Assembly (NCBI GenBank): GCA_029260755.1
Contig: JAJDCQ010000189.1
Coordinates: 53,817-117,816, forward strand
DNA: 64,000 bases
Direction of reading: 5' to 3'
Origin: Planctomycetota bacterium
Lineage (GTDB): Bacteria; Planctomycetota; J058; JAJDCQ01
In this document: in pieces, positions 46,043-55,435 of the stretch
Layout of the letters: every line of letters starts with the position of its first letter
How positions within the stretch are numbered: position 1 is the stretch's first letter
Translations under genes and position numbers: made by a program
The notes under the pieces: model-generated
Database searches by the model: none
What the model was told of the DNA's origin: nothing
Seen by the model: the letters and a program-made list of their open reading frames with translations, nothing else

Positions 46043-47101
46043 ATCGCCCACCGCGTCGTCGTCGTCGTGAACCCGACCTCCGGCGCCGGCCGTGGGCGCC
46101 GCCGCGCCGACGCGCTCCGGCAGGCGCTCGCCGATCGCGACATCGAGGCCGACCTCCGCGAGACCCAGGCGGCCGGGGATGCCACCCGCCTCGCCCGCGA
46201 GGCGGTCGACGAGGGAGCGAGGATCGTCGTCGCCGCCGGAGGCGACGGCACCCTCGCCGAGGTGGCCGAGGGCGTCCTCGACGCGAGCGGCTGGCTCGCC
46301 GCCGAGGCGGTCGAGGCGCTCCGCGGGGCGCCGTCGACGACCGGCGCGACGAGCGACGCCGCCCAGGCGCCCGCGTTCGGCGTCCTCCCCTCGGGCACCG
46401 GCAACGACCTCGCCCGCTGCCTCGAGGTGCCCGACGACCCGGTCGTCGTCGCCGAGAGCCTCGCCCGCGCGGCGAGCGCCGACGACCCGGCCGGCTCGAC
46501 GCCCCGCGCCCTCGACGCCGGTCTCCTGGTGATCCCCGGCGGACCGCCGCGCGTCTTCCTCAACAACTTCAGCCTCGGCTACGGCGGCGTCTCGACCGAG
46601 TCGGCCGAGCGGATCCGGCGGTTCGTTCCCCGCTTCCTCCACTACAAGGCGGGCGGTCTGCTGGGCCTCGGCCTCACCCGGCCGCAGCCCGCGACGATCC
46701 AGATCGACGACGAGCCCGAGCGCGCGATCGAGCCCTGGGAGTGCCACATCGCGAACGGTCCGTTCTCGGGCCGCGGGATCACGTTCGCCCCGAGCGCGGA
46801 CCCGACCGACGGGGCGCTCGACGTGTGGGTGATCGAGGGCCGGCCGTCGGTCGTCGGGTTCGCCAAGTGGCTCCCGCGGGCGGTGCAGTGGCGCGAGGAG
46901 TTTCGCGCCGGGAGCGCGACCCTCGCCGACGCGCCGCTGCCGGGCGGCTCCCGATCCATCCGCGCGACCCGCGCCAGACGGGTGATCTTCCGCAGCGAGA
47001 CGCCGGTCGCCTACCACCGCGACGGCGAGATAGGCCATGCGGCGCCAGGAGTTGCGGTCGAGGCGCTGGTGCTTCCGGGATGCCTCCCCCTCGCAACTTG
47101 A
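46043..47101 (+). CDS. Diacylglycerol kinase-family (YegS/BmrU-like) lipid kinase
   Basis: The catalytic fold is clear: VVVVVNPTSGAGRGR, then VVAAGGDGTLAEVAEGVL (GGDGT nucleotide motif), FGVLPSGTGNDLARCL and the C-terminal beta region with DPTDGALDVWVI. About 352 residues are expected. No ATG, GTG or TTG stands at the proper beginning. GAGG at 46032-46035 is followed seven bases later by ATC (46043), while CTG at 46019 is another option. GTG 46067 would delete the first strand. The start is therefore uncertain (rare start codon or sequence error). Last gene of the hydrolase operon. Confidence 0.8.
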   Translation: MAHRVVVVVNPTSGAGRGRRRADALRQALADRDIEADLRETQAAGDATRLAREAVDEGARIVVAAGGDGTLAEVAEGVLDASGWLAAEAVEALRGAPSTTGATSDAAQAPAFGVLPSGTGNDLARCLEVPDDPVVVAESLARAASADDPAGSTPRALDAGLLVIPGGPPRVFLNNFSLGYGGVSTESAERIRRFVPRFLHYKAGGLLGLGLTRPQPATIQIDDEPERAIEPWECHIANGPFSGRGITFAPSADPTDGALDVWVIEGRPSVVGFAKWLPRAVQWREEFRAGSATLADAPLPGGSRSIRATRARRVIFRSETPVAYHRDGEIGHAAPGVAVEALVLPGCLPLAT

Positions 47102-47126
47102 TGGCCTCCGCGGGGCTCCCTATAAT
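47098..47126 (+). promoter_or_regulatory. Near-consensus sigma-70 promoter
   Basis: TTGATG (47098-47103) and TATAAT (47121-47126) are 17 bases apart. It opens a leader of about 160 bases before the ATG at 47293. It is the closest match to consensus found ahead of a protein gene in this window. Confidence 0.75.
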
Positions 47127-47292
47127 TCGCGGGCCCCGTCGGAGAAGCCACCTGCGGGGCCTCTTCCAGCCGTTTGAACAGGTTCCAACCAGGTCGGAGT
47201 GGGCGCCGCCGTCTGCCGTTTCGCGCCGGCCCGTTCGCTCAGTTTTCAACCGCCGGCGCCCCGTCCTGAAGGGCCGCGGCAAGGAGATCGCA

Positions 47293-47718
47293 ATGGCCAT
47301 CAACAAGAGTCAGAAGCGCGCCAAGCTCGTCGAGGACGCCACCGCCAAGACGCAGATGCAGGTCGAGAAGAAGGGCCCCGGCGGCTTCTCGATCACCGTC
47401 CCCGTTCCCGGCGATCGGCAGCAGAAGGTTCGCGTCAACTTCGAGACGAGTGACTTCGAGCACGCCCCGATGGTCGTCGTCGAGACCACGTGCGGCAAGA
47501 GCGGTCGGGATGGCTACCAGTGGGCCCTCCAGGAGAACCGCCGGATGGCGCTCGGCGCGATCGCGCTCGACATGATCGAGGGTGAGGAGCACTTCGTGCT
47601 CGCCGAGAACATCCTCGAGAACGAGGTCACCCCGAAGAAGCTCTTCCGGGCGATCACCTACGTCGCGCGCATGGGCGACAAGGTCGAGTACAAGCTCACG
47701 GGCAAGGACGTCTTCTAG
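47293..47718 (+). CDS. Conserved-looking hypothetical protein, 141 aa
   Basis: ATG 47293 follows AAGGAG. The 141-residue protein starts Lys-rich (AINKSQKRAKLVEDATAKTQ), then a beta-rich region (FSITVPVPGDRQQKVRVNF), CGKSGRDGYQWALQENRR, and a helical stretch ending in ARMGDKVEYKLTGKDVF. It has no signal peptide, membrane helix or catalytic motif. A near-consensus promoter, a long leader and a strong terminator make it a single-gene unit, probably well expressed. Family not recognised. Confidence 0.75.
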   Translation: MAINKSQKRAKLVEDATAKTQMQVEKKGPGGFSITVPVPGDRQQKVRVNFETSDFEHAPMVVVETTCGKSGRDGYQWALQENRRMALGAIALDMIEGEEHFVLAENILENEVTPKKLFRAITYVARMGDKVEYKLTGKDVF

Positions 47719-47781
47719 ACCTCCTCGACTCGAGAGCGAGCGTCCCCCTCCGAGCCTCGGCTCGGCGATCGGGCGCGAACG

Positions 47782-47812
47782 AGGCGGGTCGCCCCTGGCG
47801 GCCCGCCTTTTC
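47782..47812 (+). terminator. Intrinsic terminator
   Basis: GGCGGG (47783-47788) pairs with CCCGCC (47802-47807), with inner CGCC/GGCG pairing, and is followed by TTTT (47808-47811). It lies 64 bases after the 141-aa gene. Confidence 0.8.
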
Positions 47813-47855
47813 TCGTTCTCCCCACTCGTCCCCGAACATCCGAGGCCCCGACACC

Positions 47856-49451
47856 GTGGTCGAGATCGCCGACTCCACTGCGCTCAGCTACCACGAGGAG
47901 ACGAAGTACACGCCCGAGGGCGTCGCCTCGAGTCAGCACGAGCTCGACTGGTCGAAGAAGCCCGACCTCTACAAGGGCTACCACCAGGCCCGGAAGACCG
48001 ACCTCACGGTCTACGTCCCCTTCGTCGAGGGAACCATCAGCGAGGCGCTCGAGTCCTTCCCCCTCGAGCCGCTCGACGGCCCGCCGTTCTCGCTCGAGCA
48101 CATCTCCCGGCTGCTCTACTTCACCAACGGCGTGACGCGGGTGATTCCGCACCCCGGCGCGCCCGAGCCGATGATGATGCGGGCCGCCCCGAGCGCCGGC
48201 GCCCTCTACCCGACCGAGCTCTACGTCGTCGCGACCGACGTCAGCGACATCGAGGCGGGCGTCTACAACCTCCAGGTGAAGGATCACAGCCTGATCCGCG
48301 TCTGGGAGGGCGACTTCCGCGAGACGCTCGCGGCCGCCTGCCCCGGCGCCGGCGACGCGGTCCGCGCCGCGCCGTTCTCGATCGTGATGACGGCGCTCTA
48401 CTGGCGCAGCGCGTGGCGCTACCAGGAGCGGGCCTACCGGCGGATCCTCCTCGACTCGGGCCACGTCCTCGGCAACCTCGTCCTCTACGCGCCGAGGGTG
48501 GGTCTGCGCGCGGTCCCCGTCGGCGGGTTCGTCGATCAGTCGATCGAGGAGACCCTCCTCATCGACTCGAGCGAGGAGGGCGGCCTCGTCGTCATCCCGA
48601 TGCTCCCGACGGCCGGAGGCGAGGAGCCCAGGACGATCGTGCCGCTCCGGAGCGCGTGCGTCCCGGCCGAGCTGGCCGAGCCCGAGCTCGGGCTCATGCG
48701 CGGGCTCCAGCGGGCCAGCGCGATCACCGGCCTGCGCCCGCACCTCGAGGACGTCTCGTTCGCCGACGCGACCGGCGTTCCGGCGGCGGCCGGCGACCAG
48801 CCGCGAGGCGCGAGCCTCGAGCAGCGCCACTCGTTCACGTCGGGGAGAACGATCGTCCCGAGCGAGCCGGTCGAGCTCGGCGCGAGCCTCGAGAGGACGA
48901 TCATCACCCGCCGATCGACCCGCGGCTTCGAGGCGGGACCGATCACCCTCGACGACCTCGCCCGGATGCTCGACTTCGCCTACGGCGACGGCGGACCGTC
49001 CCCGAGCGGGCCCGCCCTGTTCGACCGCGGGCTGCTCGAGACGTTCGTGATCGCCCACGACATCGACGGGCTCGAGACCGGCGTCCACTACTTCGCGCCG
49101 CGCTCGCGCGAGCTCCGGCTCGTCCGGTCGGGCGACGCGCGCGGCGCGGCTCACCGGTTCTGCCTCGGGCAGGAGCTCGCCCGCGACGCGGCGGCCGTGA
49201 TCGTCCATACGACCGACCTCTGGCGAGCGGTCACCCTCTACGGCGAGCGCGCCTATCGCTACGTCCACCTCGACGCGGGCCAGATCGGGCAGCGCCTCAA
49301 CCTCGCCGCCCTCCGGCTCGGCCTCGGGGCGAGCGGGATCGGCGGGTTCTTCGACGAGCAGGTGAACGACCTCCTGGCCCTGCGGGCGCGCGAGGCCATC
49401 GTCTACGTCACGACCCTCGGCCGCCCGCAGGCGAAGGGCACCTGGGTTTGA
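47856..49451 (+). CDS. SagB-type (nitroreductase-fold) oxidoreductase, duplicated
   Basis: A 531-aa protein from GTG 47856 with two nitroreductase-like FMN domains in tandem. The first half contains APSAGALYPTELYVV, YNLQVKDHSLIRVW and LDSGHVLGNLVLYAPRVGLR. The second repeats the plan with RRSTRGF, GLETGVHYFAPRSRELRL, AYRYVHLDAGQIGQ and LRLGLGASGIGGFFDEQ. SagB-type enzymes oxidise azolines to azoles in TOMM peptide clusters, but many stand-alone forms exist. No cyclodehydratase (YcaO) or obvious precursor is nearby. Its stop overlaps a TTG of the membrane protein gene, tying it to an ABC exporter-like pair. Confidence 0.82.
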   Translation: MVEIADSTALSYHEETKYTPEGVASSQHELDWSKKPDLYKGYHQARKTDLTVYVPFVEGTISEALESFPLEPLDGPPFSLEHISRLLYFTNGVTRVIPHPGAPEPMMMRAAPSAGALYPTELYVVATDVSDIEAGVYNLQVKDHSLIRVWEGDFRETLAAACPGAGDAVRAAPFSIVMTALYWRSAWRYQERAYRRILLDSGHVLGNLVLYAPRVGLRAVPVGGFVDQSIEETLLIDSSEEGGLVVIPMLPTAGGEEPRTIVPLRSACVPAELAEPELGLMRGLQRASAITGLRPHLEDVSFADATGVPAAAGDQPRGASLEQRHSFTSGRTIVPSEPVELGASLERTIITRRSTRGFEAGPITLDDLARMLDFAYGDGGPSPSGPALFDRGLLETFVIAHDIDGLETGVHYFAPRSRELRLVRSGDARGAAHRFCLGQELARDAAAVIVHTTDLWRAVTLYGERAYRYVHLDAGQIGQRLNLAALRLGLGASGIGGFFDEQVNDLLALRAREAIVYVTTLGRPQAKGTWV

Positions 49452-50812
49452 GCGCGACCTCGACCGGCGCGCGCCGGGCGCTCCTCGGCTGGCGGATGAA
49501 GCTGCTGCGCCGGCGCCACCTGAACGCCTGGAACGCGCTGGTGATCGCGGGCGCGACGGCGGCCGCCTGGTCGTACGGACCGCGGATCGCCGTCGGGCTC
49601 GGCCTCCTCGCGAGCTCCGGCGGCGACGCCGCCGACCCGGCGGCCGCCCCCGAGCTCGGCGCGCTCACGACGGCCGCCCTCGGCCTCCTCGGGCTCGGGT
49701 TCGCGGTCGGGCTCGTCGCGACGACGGCGGCGGCGTTCTTCCTGATCGCGCGCTCGCCCGAGAACTACCTCCCGAGCTACCACCCGGTCGGGATGCGCGA
49801 CATCGTCTGGGTCCGGACGATCGAGCTCGTCATCGCCTGCCTCGCCCTCTGGGCGCCGCCGGCGGCCGCCATCGTCGCGTCGGTCTGGGCGCCGGGGCTC
49901 GGCACCGGGCCGGCCGTCGCGGCCGGCGCCGGCGTCGGCGTGCTCGCCGGGCCGCTCCTCGCGGTCACCTCGGTCGGGCTGGCCCTCGTCGCGATCGCGA
50001 TCCGGCCCGAGATCGGCCGACCGATCGAGCAGACCTCGCGCACGCCGCGCGGCTGGGGCTTCGCGAAGCTCATCGCGGCGATCGCCCCGTGGAAGCTCGG
50101 GATCGACGGCCGGATGCTGCTGCGACGCGACCTCGTCCTGCTCCTGCGCCGCGCCTATCCGCGGACGCTCCTGATCCCGGTCGTCATCGCGACCGGGCCG
50201 CTCCTCGCGGCGCTGTTCATCAGCGCGGAGAGTCCGCCCGGCGAGCGCCTCGTCTACACGTTCATCGCGGGGACGTTCGCCTCCGCGCTGGTGAGCTTCT
50301 TGATCGCGATCGACCTGCCGCGGTGGCGCTCGGGGTGGGCGTTGCTGGACCGGCTCACGCCGGTGCGCGGAAAGCCCGCCCGTCGCGCGCAGTCCGCGCT
50401 GGCGAGCCTGTTCGCGGTCCCCGCCGCGGCGCTGCCGGCCGCGACCCTGCCGCTGATCGTAGCCGAGGTCCCGTGGAGCGAGATGGTCCGCCCGATCGGC
50501 GGCCTCGCCGTGGTCGGGCTGGTCATCGCTCACTACGCCGCCTCGTTCGGAATGGCCACCGGCGCGCACACGCCGCAGCTTCCGAGCGCGACCAGCGGCG
50601 GGGGTGCCGGATCGGCGGGCGGCAGCGGCGGTGCCGGCGGACAGGAGACCGCCGCGTATCCGATCTCGGCCGGGGCGCTCGCGCTGTTCGTCGGCTTCCT
50701 CGAGCTCCTCCCGGTCATCCAGTGGATCGTGCCGTTCGCCTGGCCCTACATGATCCGCGGAGCGGCGATCAGCGCCGAGCGGGCCTGGGAGCAGACGGAG
50801 GTGGGCGCATGA
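49448..50812 (+). CDS. Polytopic membrane protein, likely ABC transporter permease
   Basis: A 454-aa protein with about nine hydrophobic helices, for example LALVAIAIRPEIG, LIPVVIATGPLLAALFI and LSFAVPAAA-like stretches in the second half. TTG 49448 overlaps the SagB stop (TTGA); ATG 49496 (MKLLRRRHLNAW) is a possible later start. No permease consensus is obvious. The overlapping ABC ATPase gene immediately after makes a permease role the best reading. A Gly/Ser-rich loop near residue 380 is probably external or a linker. Confidence 0.72.
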   Translation: MSATSTGARRALLGWRMKLLRRRHLNAWNALVIAGATAAAWSYGPRIAVGLGLLASSGGDAADPAAAPELGALTTAALGLLGLGFAVGLVATTAAAFFLIARSPENYLPSYHPVGMRDIVWVRTIELVIACLALWAPPAAAIVASVWAPGLGTGPAVAAGAGVGVLAGPLLAVTSVGLALVAIAIRPEIGRPIEQTSRTPRGWGFAKLIAAIAPWKLGIDGRMLLRRDLVLLLRRAYPRTLLIPVVIATGPLLAALFISAESPPGERLVYTFIAGTFASALVSFLIAIDLPRWRSGWALLDRLTPVRGKPARRAQSALASLFAVPAAALPAATLPLIVAEVPWSEMVRPIGGLAVVGLVIAHYAASFGMATGAHTPQLPSATSGGGAGSAGGSGGAGGQETAAYPISAGALALFVGFLELLPVIQWIVPFAWPYMIRGAAISAERAWEQTEVGA

Positions 50813-51621
50813 GCGGCAACCTCGAGGTCCGCGGCGTCAGCAAGAGCTACGGCTCGGTGAAGGCGGTCATCGACGTCAGCTTCTCGGTCGCCCCGGGCGA
50901 GATCGTCGTCCTGCTCGGCGACAACGGCGCCGGCAAGTCGACGATCCTCCGCTCGATCGTCGGGCTCCAGGGGATCGACGCCGGCTCGATCCTCGTCGAC
51001 GGGCGCGACGTCAGCCACGACCCGATCGGCGCCCGCGCCGCGCTCGGCTTCCTGCCCGAGGAGACGGTCCTCTACCCCGACCTGACCGGCCGCGAGACCC
51101 TCCAGATGGCCGGCGCGCTCCGCCAGCTCGACGGCGACCGGGTGGAGCGCCGGGCAGACGCGCTCCTGTCCTTCTTCAAGCTCGAGGGGGCGGCCGACCG
51201 CCCGGTGAAGGGCTACAGCAAGGGGATGCGCCGCAAGGTCGCCCTGTCGGTCGCGCTGCTCGGCGAGCCGCCGGTGCTCGTCCTCGACGAGCCGACCGGT
51301 GGCCTCGACCCGGTCAACATAGCGCTCTTCCGCTCTGTCCTCCGCGAGGCGCGCGACCGAAGGAAGGCGATCCTGCTGAGCAGTCACCTCCTCGCCGAGG
51401 TCGAGAACGACGCCGACCGCCTCGCGATCATGAAGGGCGGCGCCCTCCTCGCGATCGGCGACCACGCCGAGCTCCGCAAGACGGCCGGGCTGCCCGAGGA
51501 CGCGCCGCTCGAGCAGGTCTACCTCTCGATCACCGGCCACCAGCTCGGCTCGGCCGCCGGCGCGTTCGAGGGCGGCGAGGCGCCGGCCGCCGCCGAGGTC
51601 GAGCCGCCCGCCGAGGAGTAG
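50809..51621 (+). CDS. ABC transporter ATP-binding protein
   Basis: A 270-aa ATPase. Walker A GDNGAGKST is at 37-45, the signature is a divergent YSKGMRRK in place of LSGGQ, and Walker B VLVLDEPTGGLDP precedes the H-loop SSHLLAEVE. This is the form found in ABC-2 type exporters. The ATG overlaps the permease stop (ATGA), so SagB, permease and ATPase form one operon. It presumably powers export of a product related to the oxidoreductase (inference). The last 35 residues are an Ala/Glu/Pro tail. Confidence 0.92.
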   Translation: MSGNLEVRGVSKSYGSVKAVIDVSFSVAPGEIVVLLGDNGAGKSTILRSIVGLQGIDAGSILVDGRDVSHDPIGARAALGFLPEETVLYPDLTGRETLQMAGALRQLDGDRVERRADALLSFFKLEGAADRPVKGYSKGMRRKVALSVALLGEPPVLVLDEPTGGLDPVNIALFRSVLREARDRRKAILLSSHLLAEVENDADRLAIMKGGALLAIGDHAELRKTAGLPEDAPLEQVYLSITGHQLGSAAGAFEGGEAPAAAEVEPPAEE

Positions 51622-51669
51622 GTTGCCCGCGGAGGGTCGACCGGCCACGATGCCGGCGAGCCGATCCCG

Positions 51670-54600
51670 ATGACGACGACCCTCCCGACGCCCGGCGGCC
51701 TCGGCCGCTACGTGATCACCGGCGAGCTCGGACGCGGCGGGATGGGCGTCGTCTACCGCGCCCACGACCCGGCCCTCCGCCGCGACGTCGCGATCAAGCG
51801 GATCGACGCGAGCGGCCCGACGGCGCACACGCGGATCCAGCGGTTCCAGCGCGAGGCGATCGCGGTCTCGAAGCTCGGCCACCCGGGGATCGTCTCGATC
51901 CACGAGGTCGGGCTCCACGAGGGCAGCCCCTACCTCGTGATGGAGCTCGTCGACGGCGTGAACCTCGAGCGCTGGCTCGAGACGTGCTCGCCCCGCGCGG
52001 CGGAGATCGCCGCCCTGGTCGGACAGGTCGCCGCCGCGGTTCAGCACGCGCACGATCACGCGATCGTCCACCGTGACATCAAGCCCGAGAACATCCTCGT
52101 CGGCGCCGATGGACGGGCGAAGGTGGTCGACTTCGGACTCGCCCGCGACGTCGCCGCCGACGACGCCCGCCTGACCGCGAGCGGGCAGATGATCGGGACG
52201 CCATCGTTCATGGCGCCCGAGCAGGCGCTCGGACGGGCCGGCGACGCGCGCACCGACGTCTACGGAATCGGGGCGGTCCTCTACCGGGCGCTGACGGGCA
52301 CGCCTCCGTTCACCGGCGACACGCTCGTCGAGGTGATCCGCCGCGTCGTCGTCGACGACCCGGCGGCGCCCCGGAGCATCGACCCGACGATTCACGCCGA
52401 CCTCGAGACGATCGCGCTCCGCTGCCTCGAGAAGGCGCCCGAGCGGCGCTACCCGACCGCGGCGGCCGTCGCCGCCGACCTCGACCGGTTCGTCGCCGGC
52501 GAGGCGATCGAGGCGCGGCCGATCGGGCGGCTCAGCCGGCTCGCCCGGCGGGCGCGTCGTCAGCCGTCGCGGGTGGTCGCGATCGTCCTGGGCATCATCG
52601 TGGCGATCGGCGTCCCGGCCGGCCTCGTCGTGCAGTCCACGCGGAGCGCCACCGCCAGCCGGACGGCGGCCCGCGAGGAGCGGGCATCGCTCGCCGCGGC
52701 CGCCCGGGCGGAGCTCGACGACGCGTGGTCGCGGTTCGCCGCCGGACGCGACGCCGCCCTCCCCGACGACGCCGAGATGCGCCGACGCTTCCACGATGCC
52801 CTCCTCGGCCACGGTCTCCGCGCCCTGACGGCCAGCCAGCGCCTCGCGAGCCTCGATGTCGGCGCGACCGACGAGCGGACGATCGCGACCGCCCTCGAGG
52901 TCGGCCGCGTGGCGACCGAGGCCGGAGCGTGGAGCGTCGCGGCGAGCGCGCTCGACACCGCCCGCCTCCTCGCGCCGGACGACGAGCGGGTCGCCGCCGG
53001 CATCGCGAGCCTCGAACGGGCGCGCCGCCGTCGCGACGGGGAACGCCGCGCGGCGATCGTCGCGATCCTCGACCGGGCCGAAGACGGCGAGCTCGACGGC
53101 CGGCTCGACCGACAGGAGGACGCCCTCTTCGAGCTGGTCCGGCTCGCCGTCGACGCGTCCGCCGTCGCGACGATCGTCGACCACCTCGACCGGACCACGA
53201 ACGCGCTCCGCGCCGCCGCGACGGCGGCGATCCTCGAGGTCGCCACGCCGACCGAGGCCGAGGCGGCCGCCGGGCGACGGCCTCGCCCGGACCTGGCCGA
53301 CCTCGTCGACCGCTGGCTCGACCCGGCGTCGTACCGCGGCGAAGGCCACGACGACTGGCTCGGCGAGGTCGAGGACGCGCTCGACCACCTCCTCGCGCGG
53401 GCGATGAGCGAGCGCCTGGTCGCGAGCGCCGGGCCGGTCGCGGGAGGCCCACGCCGGCTCATCGCCAACCGGCAACGCGCGGCCATCGGCGCCGGCGCGA
53501 CGACGGCATCGCGCCTCTGCTGCGACGCGCTCGGCCGCGTCGCCCGATCGAACCCCGACGCGATCGCCGCCCTCGCCCGCTTCCTCCTCGCGCAGCAGGC
53601 GCAGGTCGAACGGACCGCCGCCGCCCTGGCCCTCATCCGCGCGGGCGGGCCCGCCGAGCACCACGTCGTCGCCGTCGTCGGCGCCGCGGTGCCGGGCGGC
53701 GGTCCGTTCGCCGACCGCGTCGCCCCGCCGCTCACCGAGGCGTTTCGCGGCCGGGAGATGCCCCGACGCTGCTCGGGCGTGGTGTGGCTCCTTCGCGTGT
53801 CGGGGAGGACGCGCGCCGAGGCTCTCACCGCCGCCCGCCGTCGCGCCGACGAGGAAGGGACCGATCCGGCCGCGTGGACCGAGCGAGGGCGCCAAGCCTA
53901 CGCCAGCGACCTCCTCGAGGAGGCGAGACGGTCGTTCGAACGCGCCCTCGAGCTCGACCCTGATGATCTCGGCGCGCACGTCGGCGTGGCCGAGCTCGAG
54001 CTTCGCGTCGGGTCGCGGGAGGCGGCGGAGGCGGCCCTGGCGCGCGCCGCCGCGGTCGACCCCGACGACCCGGACGTCCTCCGCGTCCGGGGCGGCCTCC
54101 TCACGGACCGCCGCGATTACGAGGCCGCCCGGACGATGCTGGAGCGGTCGATCGAGCTCTTCGGGGCCGAGGCGCCGGCGAGCGCCTGGTACGAGCTCGG
54201 CCGCGTCCGGCAGCTCACCGGTGACGCCGCCGGGGCGCTCGACGCGAGCGAGCGAGCCCTGGCGCTCGAACCGACGAACATGCGGGTCTTCGCCCAGCGC
54301 GTGCGCCTCCTCGCGGCGCTCGGTCGGCGCGCCGAGGCGCTCGCGGAGGCGTCGCGCGGCGTGGCGCTCGCGCCGGGACACGGCCAGGGATGGTACGAGC
54401 GAGCGCGGCTCCTCATCGCCAGCGGCGACCACGCGGCGGCGCTCGACGACCTGACCCGGGCCGAGGAGCTCGCCGCGACGCCGCAATCGCTCGCGCCCGT
54501 GCTCCTCGAGCGGTCCCGCGTCCTGCGCGCGCTCGGGCGCCTCGACGAGGCGCTCGACGTCGGCGATCGCCTGATCGAGGTCGCCCCCGACGTGGCCACC

Positions 54601-55350
54601 CACTGGGTCGGGCGCTCGGTGACGAAGCACGCCCGGGGCGACCTGCGAGGCGCCTTCGAGGACGCGAACGAGGGGCTCCGGATCGATCCCGAGCACCTGG
54701 ACGGCTGGGTGAACCGGGCGGGCATCCTGATGGGCCTCGGTCGGAGCGACCTCGCCCTGACCGCGATCGATCGGGCGATCGAGGTCGATCCGCGCGCCGC
54801 CCACCCACGGCGGGTGCGCGGCAAGGTCCTCCTCGAGCTGTCGCGCTGGGACGAGGCGATCGACGCGCTGAACCTCGCCCTCGAGATCGATCCGGATGCC
54901 CACGACGCCCTCGTCTGGCTCGGCGAGGCGTCGAAGCGGAGCGGGGATCTCGATGGCGCCCTCGCCGCGTTCGGCAAGGCGATCGAGGTCGCGCCGGGTC
55001 ATCCCCACGCCTGGGCGCTGCGCGGGAGGATCCGCTACGAGCAGGGCGACCTCGACGCCGGCGACGACGACCTGATCCGAGCCCTCGAGCTCAACCCGAG
55101 CGACGCGTTCGTCTGGCTGTGGCGGGCCGACATCGCCGAGGCTCGCGGAGACCGGACCGCGTGCCTCGCGGCCGCGGACCGCGCCGTCGCGAGCGCCCCC
55201 GGCGGCGGCAACCTCCTCCTCGAGCGCGCCCGGCGACGACACCGCTTCGGCGACGCCGCCGGCGCCCGCGAGGACGTCGCCCGCTGCGCCGCCCTCGGCG
55301 GACGCTGGGTCGAGATGGCCGCGACGTGCCGCGCCGAGCTCGGCCTCTGA
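51670..55350 (+). CDS. Ser/Thr protein kinase with C-terminal TPR repeats
   Basis: A 1226-aa kinase from ATG 51670: GRGGMGVV (21-28), Lys43, HRDIKPEN (134-141), DFG at 154 and GTPSFMAPEQ. A membrane helix lies near 302-321 (VVAIVLGIIVAIGVPAGLVV). The middle helical region includes RLCCDALGRVA, as in the kinase at 37659. The C-terminal half holds about twelve TPR units (endings ALELDPDD, AAAVDPDD, ALEIDPDA and similar). This kinase and the minus-strand one are paralogues with the same domain order. It starts 48 bases after the ABC operon. Confidence 0.9.
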   Translation: MTTTLPTPGGLGRYVITGELGRGGMGVVYRAHDPALRRDVAIKRIDASGPTAHTRIQRFQREAIAVSKLGHPGIVSIHEVGLHEGSPYLVMELVDGVNLERWLETCSPRAAEIAALVGQVAAAVQHAHDHAIVHRDIKPENILVGADGRAKVVDFGLARDVAADDARLTASGQMIGTPSFMAPEQALGRAGDARTDVYGIGAVLYRALTGTPPFTGDTLVEVIRRVVVDDPAAPRSIDPTIHADLETIALRCLEKAPERRYPTAAAVAADLDRFVAGEAIEARPIGRLSRLARRARRQPSRVVAIVLGIIVAIGVPAGLVVQSTRSATASRTAAREERASLAAAARAELDDAWSRFAAGRDAALPDDAEMRRRFHDALLGHGLRALTASQRLASLDVGATDERTIATALEVGRVATEAGAWSVAASALDTARLLAPDDERVAAGIASLERARRRRDGERRAAIVAILDRAEDGELDGRLDRQEDALFELVRLAVDASAVATIVDHLDRTTNALRAAATAAILEVATPTEAEAAAGRRPRPDLADLVDRWLDPASYRGEGHDDWLGEVEDALDHLLARAMSERLVASAGPVAGGPRRLIANRQRAAIGAGATTASRLCCDALGRVARSNPDAIAALARFLLAQQAQVERTAAALALIRAGGPAEHHVVAVVGAAVPGGGPFADRVAPPLTEAFRGREMPRRCSGVVWLLRVSGRTRAEALTAARRRADEEGTDPAAWTERGRQAYASDLLEEARRSFERALELDPDDLGAHVGVAELELRVGSREAAEAALARAAAVDPDDPDVLRVRGGLLTDRRDYEAARTMLERSIELFGAEAPASAWYELGRVRQLTGDAAGALDASERALALEPTNMRVFAQRVRLLAALGRRAEALAEASRGVALAPGHGQGWYERARLLIASGDHAAALDDLTRAEELAATPQSLAPVLLERSRVLRALGRLDEALDVGDRLIEVAPDVATHWVGRSVTKHARGDLRGAFEDANEGLRIDPEHLDGWVNRAGILMGLGRSDLALTAIDRAIEVDPRAAHPRRVRGKVLLELSRWDEAIDALNLALEIDPDAHDALVWLGEASKRSGDLDGALAAFGKAIEVAPGHPHAWALRGRIRYEQGDLDAGDDDLIRALELNPSDAFVWLWRADIAEARGDRTACLAAADRAVASAPGGGNLLLERARRRHRFGDAAGAREDVARCAALGGRWVEMAATCRAELGL

Positions 55351-55367
55351 GCCTCGCCAGGGCTGCG

Positions 55368-55397
55368 TTGGCGCCCGCCGAGACGGTCTGCTACGAT
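55368..55397 (+). promoter_or_regulatory. Candidate promoter of the aor operon
   Basis: TTGGCG (55368-55373) and TACGAT (55392-55397) are 18 bases apart, 38 bases ahead of the ferredoxin-like gene. It is the only such pair between the kinase stop and that start. Confidence 0.45.
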
Positions 55398-55435
55398 CGC
55401 TCCGTCCCACCCGCCGCCCCGCCTGCGAGGCTCCG

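Noticed and set aside
47293..51621. Complete TOMM biosynthetic cluster
   Set aside because: No YcaO/cyclodehydratase or leader-type precursor is present; only the SagB-like and ABC parts exist.
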